A DNA stretch of 64,000 nt. Origin: Streptomyces sp. R33 (lineage in GTDB: Bacteria > Actinomycetota > Actinomycetes > Streptomycetales > Streptomycetaceae). The stretch's first letter is position 1, and each line of letters starts with the position of its first letter. Where the stretch lies: positions 8,364,001-8,428,000 of the forward strand of contig NZ_CP165727.1 in NCBI RefSeq assembly GCF_041200175.1, in the 5' to 3' direction. The position numbers and the translations under genes are program-made. The notes under the pieces were generated by a model that saw only the letters and a list, made by a program, of their open reading frames with translations, made no database searches and was not told the DNA's origin. Positions 1-7,605 of the stretch are shown piece by piece.

Positions 1-1438
1 GGCCCAGGAGTTCGGGGAGTTCGGAGGAGATGACGAGTACCGTCTTGCCCTGGGCGGCGAGTTCGGCGATGACGGTGTAGATCTCCGCCTTGGCACCGAT
101 GTCGATGCCCCGGGTGGGCTCGTCGAGGATCAGCACCTCCGGCTCGGCGAAGATCCACTTGCTGAGGACGACCTTCTGCTGGTTGCCGCCGCTGAGCTTG
201 CCGGTCTCCGCGAACACCGAGGGTGCCTTGATGTTCATGGTCCGCCGGAACGATTCGGCGATCCGCGCCTCCTCGTGCCGGTCGACCCAGCCCCGCCGGG
301 CGACCTTGCCGAGGGCGCTCAGCGAGATGTTCCGACTGATGTCGTCGCTGAGGTTGAGGCCGAGCTGCTTGCGGTCCTCGGTCACGTACGCGATGCCGTG
401 CCCGATCGCCTCCGGCACCGTCCGGGTACGGACCTCTCGGCCGTGCAGCCGCACCCGGCCGCCGGTCCACCGTCCGTACGAGCGACCGAAGACGCTCATG
501 GCCAGTTCGGTACGGCCGGCGCCCATGAGGCCGGCGATGCCGGCGATCTCCCCTCGACGGACGTTGAGCGAGACGCCGTCGACCACCTTGCGCCGGTGGT
601 CGATCGGATGTTGGACGCTCCAGTCCTCGATCTCGAAGGCGACCTCGCCCATCTCCGCCCCTGGTGCCGAGTAGGGCTGCCGCTCGGGGTAGCGGTGTTC
701 CAGGTCGCGGCCGACCATGCCACGGATGATCCGCTCCTCGGAGATGCCCTCTGGACCGATCGCGATGGTCTCGATGGTCCGCCCGTCGCGCAGGATGGTG
801 ACGGCGTCGGCAACCCGGGCGATCTCGTTCAGCTTGTGCGAGATGAGGATGCAGGAGATGCCCTGGGCCTTGAGTTCGAGGATCAGGTCGAGCAGCTTGC
901 GGCTGTCCTCGTCGTTCAGGGCGGCCGTCGGCTCGTCCAGGATGAGCAGCTTGACCTTCTTGGCGAGCGCCTTGGCGATCTCGACCAACTGCTGTTTGCC
1001 CACGCCGAGGTCGGCGATCCTGGTGTGCGGGCTCTCCTCGAGTCCGACCTGCCGGATCAGTGTGGCGGCGTGGGTCAGCGTCCGGTGCCAGCTGATGACG
1101 CCCCGGGTGGCGTGCTCATTGCCGAGGAAGATGTTCTCGGCGATGGACAGGTAGGGCACCAGCGCGAGTTCCTGGTGGATGATGACGATGCCGCGCTGCT
1201 CGCTGGCCCGGATGTCCCGGAACCGGCAGGGCTCGCCCTCGAAGTAGATATCGCCCTGGTAGCCGCCGTGGGGGTAAACCCCGCTGAGTACCTTCATCAG
1301 CGTGGACTTGCCGGCGCCGTTCTCACCGCAGACGGCGTGTACCTCACCGGCGCCGACGGTCAGGTTGACCTCGGAGAGGGCCTTGACACCGGGAAACGTC
1401 TTGCTGATCGACCGCATCTCGAGCACGGGTCGGGCCAT
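1..1438 (-). CDS. Sugar ABC transporter ATP-binding protein (XylG/MmsA/GguA type), 3' end outside window
   Basis: This is the cytoplasmic energising subunit of a monosaccharide importer of the xylose/multiple-sugar class. It has two nucleotide-binding domains in one chain, as in XylG, RbsA and MmsA. The first domain has a clear Walker A, GENGAGKST at residues 38-46, and a Walker B LDEPTAAL. The second has the degenerate Walker A AGLMGAGRTEL typical of the family, then TEDRKQLGL, LSGGNQQKVVLSK and LDEPTRGIDIG. About 479 codons are present; the last stretch and any permease gene lie beyond position 1. The ATG at 1438 follows the binding-protein gene after about 100 bases. The ChvE-type partner upstream suggests arabinose, xylose, galactose or glucose as substrate; the exact sugar is inferred. 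Confidence 0.93.
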   Translation of the reverse strand, partial: MARPVLEMRSISKTFPGVKALSEVNLTVGAGEVHAVCGENGAGKSTLMKVLSGVYPHGGYQGDIYFEGEPCRFRDIRASEQRGIVIIHQELALVPYLSIAENIFLGNEHATRGVISWHRTLTHAATLIRQVGLEESPHTRIADLGVGKQQLVEIAKALAKKVKLLILDEPTAALNDEDSRKLLDLILELKAQGISCILISHKLNEIARVADAVTILRDGRTIETIAIGPEGISEERIIRGMVGRDLEHRYPERQPYSAPGAEMGEVAFEIEDWSVQHPIDHRRKVVDGVSLNVRRGEIAGIAGLMGAGRTELAMSVFGRSYGRWTGGRVRLHGREVRTRTVPEAIGHGIAYVTEDRKQLGLNLSDDISRNISLSALGKVARRGWVDRHEEARIAESFRRTMNIKAPSVFAETGKLSGGNQQKVVLSKWIFAEPEVLILDEPTRGIDIGAKAEIYTVIAELAAQGKTVLVISSELPELLG

Positions 1439-1460
1439 GGTTGTGCATCCGTATCGTCGG

Positions 1461-1502
1461 GGCGGTGCGGTGCCCGGGCGGTCTCCCGGGCACCGCACCG
1501 CC
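1461..1502 (-). terminator. Intercistronic hairpin between chvE-like gene and its ATPase gene
   Basis: A perfect 18-bp stem (1461-1478 paired with 1485-1502) encloses a 6-base loop and lies in the short gap between the two transporter genes. There is no T-run, so I infer partial termination or 3'-end protection of the upstream message. Such hairpins are common where a binding protein must exceed its ATPase. Confidence 0.65.
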
Positions 1503-1541
1503 GTTTCGTCGTCGCCGGACCCGCCGGTCGGACTCCGGGGG

Positions 1542-2636
1542 CTACTTGAGCTGGTCGACGGTGTACTGGCCGCTGTCCACCAGGACCTTCTGGTAGTTCT
1601 CCTTGTCGACGCTGACCGGCTGGAGCAGCTGCGCCGGTACGGTCTTGACGCCGTTGTCGTACTGGCTGGTGTCATTGACCTCGGGCTTGCCGCCGGTCAG
1701 CAGCGCGTCGCCCATCTGGACGGCGGCCTTGGCCAGTTGGCGGGTGTCCTTGTAGACGGTCTGGGTCTGCTCGCCCGCGATGATCGACTTCACGGAGGCC
1801 AGCTCGCCGTCCTGGCCCGTGACGACGGGCAGCGGCTGGCCGGCGCCGTAGCCGACGCCCTTGAGCGAGGAGATGATGCCGATCGAGATACCGTCGTACG
1901 GAGAGAGCACGGCGTCGACACGGGCGGCGGTGTACGACTTGCTCAGCAGGTTGTCCATCCGGGACTGGGCGAGACCGCCGTCCCAGCGCAGGGTGGCGAT
2001 CTGGCTGAGGGAGGTCTGACCGCTCTGCACGACCAGCTTCTTGTCGTCGATGTACGGCTTGAGGACGCTCATCGCGCCGTTGTAGAAGAACGCGGCGTTG
2101 TTGTCGTCCGGTGAGCCGGCGAACAGCTCGATGTTGAAGGGACCCTTGCCGTCCTTGAGGCCGAGCTTGTCGACGATGTAACTGCCCTGGAGGACGCCGA
2201 CCTTGTAGTTGTCGAAGGTCGCGTAGTAGTCGACGTTCCCGGTGCCGCGGATCAGCCGGTCGTAGGAGATGACCGGGACGTGGGCGTCGGCGGCCTTCTG
2301 CAGCACGTTGGTGAGCGAGGAACCGTCGATGGCGGCGATCACCAGCAGCTTGGCCCCCTTGGTGATCATGTTCTCCACCTGGGAGACCTGGTTCTCCACG
2401 ACGTTGTCGCCGTACTGGAGGTCGGTCTTGTAACCCTTGGCCTGGAACTCGTGGACCATGTTGTTGCCGTCGTTGATCCAGCGTTCCGACGACTTGGTCG
2501 GCATCGCGATGCCGATGAGGCCGCCTTTGGCATCCCCGCCACCCCCGCCCTCGCCTGCTCCGTTGGCGCTCTGGCCGCAGGCTGCCAGCGACAGAGTCAG
2601 GCCCAGGGCGACAAGGCTCGCTGAAAGCTTCCGCAC
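1542..2636 (-). CDS. chvE: ChvE-type multiple-sugar-binding lipoprotein of an ABC importer
   Basis: This extracytoplasmic binding protein of 364 aa captures monosaccharides for the adjacent ATPase. It starts with GTG at 2636, four bases after GGAGG. A lipoprotein signal peptide ends in LSLAAC, with Cys20 as the lipid-modified residue, then a Gly/Ala-rich linker. The mature part is a type I periplasmic-binding fold. It carries the ISYDRLIRGTGNVDYYATFDN and YKVGVLQG stretch that marks the ChvE branch, and the later VTGQDGE motif. ChvE relatives bind arabinose, xylose, galactose and glucose. A LacI-type operator at 2781-2794 sits in its upstream region and matches one in front of an araB remnant, so arabinose is a reasonable guess for the inducer. 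Confidence 0.92.
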   Translation of the reverse strand: MRKLSASLVALGLTLSLAACGQSANGAGEGGGGGDAKGGLIGIAMPTKSSERWINDGNNMVHEFQAKGYKTDLQYGDNVVENQVSQVENMITKGAKLLVIAAIDGSSLTNVLQKAADAHVPVISYDRLIRGTGNVDYYATFDNYKVGVLQGSYIVDKLGLKDGKGPFNIELFAGSPDDNNAAFFYNGAMSVLKPYIDDKKLVVQSGQTSLSQIATLRWDGGLAQSRMDNLLSKSYTAARVDAVLSPYDGISIGIISSLKGVGYGAGQPLPVVTGQDGELASVKSIIAGEQTQTVYKDTRQLAKAAVQMGDALLTGGKPEVNDTSQYDNGVKTVPAQLLQPVSVDKENYQKVLVDSGQYTVDQLK

Positions 2637-2780
2637 ACTTCCTCCAGTGATGTTCCGCGACCGGCACAGTGCGACCCGGCTGGGAGAACCGGAAGCGGTC
2701 GAGCCGGGTCGGCCGGGAGTCGTTTCCTCGCGCTGTGCGAAGTCCGGTTTTGCAGCGGCTCCGGCCTGGCGATACCTGAG

Positions 2781-2794
2781 TGTTAACGCTCACA
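2781..2794. promoter_or_regulatory. LacI-family operator upstream of chvE-like gene
   Basis: TGTTAACGCTCACA is a near-palindrome about 145 bases upstream of the binding-protein start. Its exact reverse complement, TGTGAGCGTTAACA, occurs at 3401-3414 in front of the araB remnant. The two sites face outward from a LacI-family gene remnant, as expected for an arabinose regulator and its divergent targets. Confidence 0.7.
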
Positions 2795-2899
2795 AGAGTG
2801 CCGTCAAGGGTCTGTTCGGATCACCGTTGGGCCAACAACGGCGCAGGCGATCAGCCGCCTCTGCAGGGCACCTCTTCATCGGGTGCGTCCCGGCATGAT

Positions 2900-3312
2900 G
2901 ACCGCAAACGGCTTCCGGGGCTTCTGGCGGCTTGTCGAGCGCGACGGCTGGAGTGCGCGGGCGCCGGCTACCCGGCAGGCTTCCGGATCGCCGAACTTGG
3001 CGACGTTCCCGCCGTCTTCTGCGCCAGCGACAGCACGGCCCTCGGCCCGCTGCGCGCCCGGCGCGACTCCGGTCGCTCGATCCGGGGCGACATCGGCGTC
3101 GTCGGCTTCGACGAGATTCCTGAGGCCGCTTGCTTCGCCCCGCCCCTGGCCGCCGTGCGGCAGTTCGGCGAGCTCGACCGCCGGGCCCTGGAACTGCTCG
3201 TCGAGGAGTTGGAGGGCGGCGCGCACACCCGCACCCGCGTGCTGATCTCGCCCGAGATGGTGCTGCGTCGCAGCGCGGGCCCCGCCGGCCGTCTTGAGCC
3301 GGCGCCATCGGA
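2900..3312 (+). pseudogene. LacI-family regulator remnant, C-terminal sugar-binding part only
   Basis: One frame encodes the last third of a LacI-type repressor. A short RLPGLLAACRARRLE segment resembles the mid domain, followed by DVPAVFCASDSTALG, IRGDIGVVGFDEIPEA and the terminal VLISPEMVLRRSAGP. No helix-turn-helix region exists upstream, and the mid-domain is shortened, so it cannot act as a repressor. It lies between two copies of one LacI operator and next to an araB remnant, so I infer it was the arabinose-type regulator of the chvE and araB promoters. Confidence 0.7.
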
Positions 3313-3400
3313 CCCGGGGCTGACCGCCGCGTCGGCCCGGGCTCTCCGTCGCGCCGGTCGCACTCTGCCTATGCCTCCAGCGGTTCCTTGACAGGGAAAG

Positions 3401-3414
3401 TGTGAGCGTTAACA
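3401..3414. promoter_or_regulatory. LacI-family operator in front of araB remnant
   Basis: TGTGAGCGTTAACA is the exact reverse complement of the site at 2781-2794. It lies about 10 bases before the first recognisable araB-like sequence, where an operator would overlap the promoter or leader. Its target gene is broken, so it is now an orphan operator. Confidence 0.65.
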
Positions 3415-3421
3415 TTTCGCC

Positions 3422-4065
3422 GTGATGGTCAGCATGCATGGCGGACGGGAGCTCGCGGCCCTCGTGCCGAGTACGCACACGCCGTCCTCGAGCGCGAGTT
3501 GGCCGGCACCGGGCGCCCACTGCCGCCCGTCTGGGCCCTGCAGCAGCCCGAGGATTGGCACGAGGTACTGCGCACCATCCTTCCGAGTCGTGGAGCACCA
3601 CCCGGTCCAGGGCCGGCCCGACCGCATTGGCGCGACCCGACAAACCTTCCCGGCCGCAGCGTTGGCCGCCCTGCATCCCGGGTTCGCCGACTTCGCCGGG
3701 CCCCGTCTGGAGCACCCTTCCCGAAGCTGGCGGAGGTCGCCGCCCGGCGCGACGTCGGCGAGCAGAACCGCCGGCCCGGGGCCTTCCGGTCCGCCGACGT
3801 GGACGAGGTCGCCGTCCACCCGGCCGAGGTGGTCTGCGTGGTCCGACCGCAAGTGCTCGTCACCTACGCGCCCCGCCCGGCGCCCGGGTCGGCTCGCGGG
3901 CTCCTACGGCTACGAGGCGGGTCAGAGTGCCATCGCGACAGCTTCGCCTGGTGGTTGCGTCAGGGCTTCCCCGCCTACCACTACACCGCCGGGCAGTCGC
4001 GCAGGGAGTTCCCGGCGAGGTACTCGCCCCGGGGGACGACCAGCGCGCGGCGAGTCCTCGGCTCG
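3422..4065 (+). pseudogene. araB: Ribulokinase (araB) remnant with deletions and frameshifts
   Basis: Segments in all three forward frames line up in order with L-ribulokinase, a FGGY sugar kinase. They are ERELAGTGRPLPPVWALQQP with a following EDWHEVLR (about 3490-3580), AALHPGFADFAGPRLEHP (about 3660-3720), the NVDAHV-like SADVDEVAVHPAEVVCV (about 3795-3845), GSYGYEAGQSA (about 3898-3930), and DSFAWWLRQGFPAY after a frame change (about 3940-3980). Much of the kinase, including most of the ATPase core and the C-terminus, is missing. AraB normally phosphorylates L-ribulose in arabinose catabolism. The assignment rests on family motifs remembered for AraB; the decay itself is plain. Confidence 0.66.
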
Positions 4066-4116
4066 CAAAGGGCATCCGGTTCCACTCGGTTCTCGGGGTG
4101 GTTTGCCCCTCGACGT

Positions 4117-4130
4117 GTCGAAGCGCTTGG
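4117..4130. promoter_or_regulatory. Degenerate copy of the TCGAAGCGCTT operator
   Basis: GTCGAAGCGCTTGG keeps one arm and the core of the palindrome at 4236-4251 but has lost the outer bases of the other arm. It lies about 120 bases away from the perfect copy, as a second operator often does. Confidence 0.4.
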
Positions 4131-4235
4131 CGCCGCGGCGCGAACAGCGGCGTGTTACCAGTTCGGCAAGAACCTGAGGAAATACAAAACTGGTTTTACC
4201 AGGGGTGGTTGACAGTGATATGGGTTCATGTCAGC

Positions 4236-4251
4236 GTCGAAGCGCTTCGAC
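4236..4251. promoter_or_regulatory. Perfect LacI-type operator palindrome GTCGAAGCGCTTCGAC
   Basis: This 16-bp perfect palindrome has the central CG typical of LacI/GalR operators. It has the same core as the sites beside the LacI regulator gene at 13,384-14,400, so I infer that regulator binds here. It precedes a broken CBM-like coding end and then the esterase and GH1 genes. Confidence 0.72.
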
Positions 4252-4307
4252 AAGTGATCGTAACGCCCAACCTGCCGGGGGGGTGTACACGTGAGTTCCC
4301 TGTCCGA

Positions 4308-4442
4308 ACCCGCTACACGTGGAAGACCGTCGCGGCCGAGCTCGCCGCTCCGCTGGACGGCGTCCACGACCTGCGGCTGACGCTGCACGGCGGCTTCCGC
4401 CTGGCCGCCTTCGGCTTCACCGTGTCCGGCGGGACCGACTGA
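4308..4442 (+). pseudogene. C-terminal carbohydrate-binding module tail (CBM6-like) of a lost enzyme
   Basis: The frame ending at 4442 finishes with TRYTWKTVAAELAAPLDGVH, then LRLTLHGGFRLAAFGF. This is the closing strand pattern of a CBM6-type beta-sandwich at the end of many actinobacterial glycoside hydrolases. Nothing upstream in this frame looks like the rest of an enzyme, so it is a 3' remnant. It stands just downstream of the perfect palindromic operator, so the lost gene was probably part of that regulon. Confidence 0.45.
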
Positions 4443-4588
4443 GGCCCGCACCCGCGAGACCGGCGGCCCGTCACAGGGGGGCGGGCCGCCACCCCTTCCC
4501 GCACCCCAGCCCGGACCTGCGGGGGAAGGCCCCGTGTGGCCGCCGAGCTCCGTTACCCGTCACCTCTCCGACCGGAGGAACCCCCCCC

Positions 4589-5572
4589 ATGCCGCTCACA
4601 GACCTCGGCGCGGACGAACTCGTGACCTACCGCCCTGCATTGTCCGATCCGACGGGCTTCGACGCCTTCTGGCGGAAGACCCTCGCCGAAGCCCGGTCGC
4701 ACGACGGGGCGATCAAGGTGGAACGGGCCACCGCCCGGCACCTGCTCCACACCGTCGAGGTCGACGACGTACGCTTCCCCGGCTGGAACGGTGAACCGGT
4801 GGCCGCGTGGCTGCTGCGCCCCCGCGACGCGGCCGGACCGCTGCCGGTCGTCATCACCTACATGGGCTACGGCGGCGGTCGAGGACTGCCCACCGACCAC
4901 CTGTTCTGGTCCGCTGCGGGATACGCCCAACTCGTCGTCGACAGCCGGGGCCAGGGCCACGACACCCCGGACCGGAGCGTGGGCGACGGCACGCAGTGGG
5001 TGGAGGGCTTCATGACCCGCGGCATCGACTCTCCCGACACCTACTACTACCGGCGATTGATCACCGACTGCGTGCGAGCCGTGGACGCGGTCCCGGAGCT
5101 GGCGGGACTCGACAGCCGTCGGATCGTGGTGGCCGGAGGCAGCCAGGGCGGCGGTCTGGCGCTCGCCGTCGCCGGTCTCGCCGGGGACCGCGTGGCGGCG
5201 GCCATGCCGGACGTCCCCTTCCTGTGTCACTTCCGCCACGCTGCTGCGATGTGCGGGGACGGCCCGTACGTGGAGATCGCCAAGTACCTGCGCTGGCACA
5301 GCCGCCACCGCGTGGAGCCGGCCTTCGCCACCCTCGACCACTTCGACGGTGTCCACTTCGCCCGGCGGGCCACCGCGCCGACGGTGTTCAGCGTGGGACT
5401 GATGGATCCGGTCTGTCCGCCCTCCACGGTCTACGCAGCCTTCAACCACTACGCGGGCGAGGACCGCACCATGACCGTGTGGCCGTTCGGCGACCACGGC
5501 GGCGGCTGCGGCTCCAACCCGCCCGTCCAACTGGCCTGGCTGCGCGAGCGCGGCCTGGCGCCGGAGCTCTGA
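4589..5572 (+). CDS. axe: Acetylxylan esterase / cephalosporin-C deacetylase, CE7 family
   Basis: The 327-aa intracellular esterase removes acetyl groups from xylooligosaccharides. The ATG at 4589 follows GGAGG by about a dozen bases. The chain is an alpha/beta hydrolase of normal CE7 length. It has the family's RGQG motif, the nucleophile elbow GGSQGG with Ser185, the acid in LMDPVCPP (Asp273) and the catalytic His in GDHGGG (His303). There is no signal peptide, in keeping with cytoplasmic deacetylation of imported oligomers. A GH1 beta-glucosidase gene follows after 110 bases on the same strand, so the two are probably co-transcribed, possibly from the palindromic operator region near 4240. 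Confidence 0.94.
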   Translation: MPLTDLGADELVTYRPALSDPTGFDAFWRKTLAEARSHDGAIKVERATARHLLHTVEVDDVRFPGWNGEPVAAWLLRPRDAAGPLPVVITYMGYGGGRGLPTDHLFWSAAGYAQLVVDSRGQGHDTPDRSVGDGTQWVEGFMTRGIDSPDTYYYRRLITDCVRAVDAVPELAGLDSRRIVVAGGSQGGGLALAVAGLAGDRVAAAMPDVPFLCHFRHAAAMCGDGPYVEIAKYLRWHSRHRVEPAFATLDHFDGVHFARRATAPTVFSVGLMDPVCPPSTVYAAFNHYAGEDRTMTVWPFGDHGGGCGSNPPVQLAWLRERGLAPEL

Positions 5573-5682
5573 CCGCCCCGCACCACCGGACCGGGCAGAC
5601 CCGCGAGGGCGGCCCGCGCGCCCCGCGCCTAGGCCCCGCACCCCGAGACCCAGGAGACCGACAGACCTGTGAGATACCGCCC

Positions 5683-7083
5683 ATGACCACCCCGGCCTTC
5701 CCGGAACTGCCCGCCGGGTTCCGCTTCGGTGCCGCGACCGCCGCTTACCAGATCGAGGGCGCCCACGACCTGGACGGCCGCGGCCCGTCCATCTGGGACA
5801 CCTTCAGCCACACGCCCGGCCGTACGCTCGACGGTGCCACCGGCGACACGGCCTGTGACCACTACCACCGCCACTCGGAGGACGTCGCCCTGCTGCGCGG
5901 ACTCGGTGTGGACAGTTACCGCTTCTCGATCGCCTGGCCCCGCCTGCTGCCGCGGGGCAGCGGAACCGTCAACCCCAAGGGGCTGGACTTCTACGACCGC
6001 CTGATCGACGAGCTGCTGGCCGCCGGAGTCGCCCCCGCTGTCACCCTCTACCACTGGGACCTGCCCCAGACCCTGGAGGACCGGGGTGGGTGGCGCGTCC
6101 GGGAGACCGCCGAGGCGTTCGCGCAGTACGCGGCCCTCGCGGCCGAGCGATACGGGGACCGCGTGGAGCGCTGGATCACCCTCAACGAGCCGTACTGCTC
6201 CGCCTTCGTCGGCTACGCCGAGGGGCGCCACGCGCCCGGCGCCGAGGAGGGGCGAGGCGCGCTCGCGGCCGCACATCACCTGCTGGTCGCCCACGGCCTC
6301 GCAGTCCGGGAGCTGCGCGCCGCGGGCGCCCAGGAGGTCGGGATCGCCCTCAACCTCGACCGCATCCACCTCGGCTCCGCCCTCCCCGAGGACCGGGCCG
6401 CCCTGCGCCGTGCCAAGGTCCTCCACAACGAGATCTGGACCGAGCCGCTCCTCGCGGGCCGCTACCCCGCGTACGAGGCCGAGACCTGGGCCGGTCTCGC
6501 CGACGGTCCCTGGCGACTGCCGTGCGACCTGGAGCTGATCGGCGCCCCGCTGGACTTCCTCGGCGTCAACTTCTACCGGCCGATCACCGTCGCCGCCGCC
6601 CACCACCGCGAGGCCGACCCCGAAACGCGCACCGCCGTGGACATCGGCGTCACCGAGCCGGACCGGTACCCGACCCGGCGCACCACCATGGGATGGCCCG
6701 TCGTCCCGGACGCGCTCACAGAGCTGCTCCGCGAACTCCACGCCCGCTACGCGCGGCTTCCGCCGGTCTGGATCACCGAGAACGGCTCTGCCGAGGCCGA
6801 CACCGTCGGTCCCGACGGCCGGGTCCACGACACCGAGCGGCTCGACTACCTCGCGGACCACCTCGCCGCCGTCGCCGACGCCGTCTCCGCAGGGGTTGAC
6901 GTCCGCGGCTACTACGTCTGGTCGCTGCTGGACAACTTCGAGTGGGCGCGCGGCTACGGCCAGCGCTTCGGCCTGGTGCACGTCGACTACGACACGCTGA
7001 CCCGAACGCCCAAGGACAGTTACCACTGGTTCCGAGGCCTGATCACCGCGCACCGCGCGCGGACGGAGGAAACCACCCGATGA
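5683..7083 (+). CDS. GH1 beta-glucosidase
   Basis: This 466-aa cytoplasmic enzyme should release glucose, or related sugars, from the non-reducing end of short beta-glucosides. It begins FRFGAATAAYQIEGA, the N-terminal GH1 signature, has the acid/base in ITLNEP (Glu169) and the nucleophile in WITENGS (Glu366), and ends with the WSLLDNFEWA motif, so it looks complete. No signal peptide is present. Its stop overlaps the ATG of a GH31 C-terminal fragment by ATGA, which would couple the translation of the two. A second GH1 gene in the window (15,380-16,822) belongs to the ceb locus; this copy lies with xylan genes, so its natural substrate may differ. Confidence 0.95.
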   Translation: MTTPAFPELPAGFRFGAATAAYQIEGAHDLDGRGPSIWDTFSHTPGRTLDGATGDTACDHYHRHSEDVALLRGLGVDSYRFSIAWPRLLPRGSGTVNPKGLDFYDRLIDELLAAGVAPAVTLYHWDLPQTLEDRGGWRVRETAEAFAQYAALAAERYGDRVERWITLNEPYCSAFVGYAEGRHAPGAEEGRGALAAAHHLLVAHGLAVRELRAAGAQEVGIALNLDRIHLGSALPEDRAALRRAKVLHNEIWTEPLLAGRYPAYEAETWAGLADGPWRLPCDLELIGAPLDFLGVNFYRPITVAAAHHREADPETRTAVDIGVTEPDRYPTRRTTMGWPVVPDALTELLRELHARYARLPPVWITENGSAEADTVGPDGRVHDTERLDYLADHLAAVADAVSAGVDVRGYYVWSLLDNFEWARGYGQRFGLVHVDYDTLTRTPKDSYHWFRGLITAHRARTEETTR

Positions 7084-7514
7084 AGTTCACCGACGACGGC
7101 ACGGTCGAGTACTACGTGCCGGAAGGGACGTGGACGAACGTTCTGACCGGCACTCAGGTCGCCGGTCTCAGGTGGGTCCGCGAACAGCACGGCTTCCACA
7201 CCCTGCCGCTGCTGGCCCGTCCCGACTTCGTCATCCCGCTCGCCGCCGACGACCAGCGCCCGGTCTCCGCCTGGGCGGACGGCGTCGAACTGTGGGTACA
7301 CGCCTTCGCCGACGGCGCCGAGCGCACCGTGGTGATCCCGCGCTCCGACGGCCCCGGCGAGGCGGCCCGCTTCCACCTGCGCCGCCGGGGCGACCGCCTC
7401 CACGTGACCACCGACACCCCGCATCCCTGGCAGCTCCGGTTCTGCGGGCCGTCCGGCACCGTCCACGTCCAGCCCGCCGGCACCCTGGAGACCTGCCTCG
7501 CCTACCCGGCCTGA
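7080..7514 (+). pseudogene. Stand-alone C-terminal domain of a GH31 alpha-xylosidase-like enzyme
   Basis: A 144-aa open frame with ATG at 7080 overlaps the GH1 stop. Its start, GTVEYYVPEGTWTNVLTG, followed by a RWVREQHGFHTLPLLARPDFVIPLA stretch, is the beta-sandwich that follows the catalytic barrel in YicI-type GH31 alpha-xylosidases. The barrel with its two catalytic aspartates is absent, so it cannot be a glycosidase. The frame is open and translationally coupled, so a small protein may still be made. The likeliest history is deletion of the first four fifths of a GH31 gene downstream of the GH1 gene; a retained sugar-binding accessory is the alternative. Confidence 0.68.
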
Positions 7515-7516
7515 GC

Positions 7517-7591
7517 GGGGCCGCCGGGCGCGAAGGCGCCGGCCCCCTGGGGAGTGTCGGAGCCGGCCCGTGGAACGTCACGGCCCGGCTC
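7517..7591. terminator. Bidirectional terminator hairpins between convergent GH1 unit and xylA
   Basis: Two hairpins lie between the convergent genes. GGGGCCG at 7517-7523 pairs with CGGCCCC at 7540-7546. A 13-bp stem with one mismatch pairs 7560-7572 with 7579-7591. Both are GC-rich without T-runs, as usual for Streptomyces terminators. Confidence 0.6.
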
Positions 7592-7605
7592 ACGGGCTCA
7601 CCGGC

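Noticed and set aside
275..1549. A 424-codon forward open frame
   Set aside because: It is the antisense shadow of the ABC ATPase gene. The reverse frame has full Walker and signature motifs; the forward one shows no domain.
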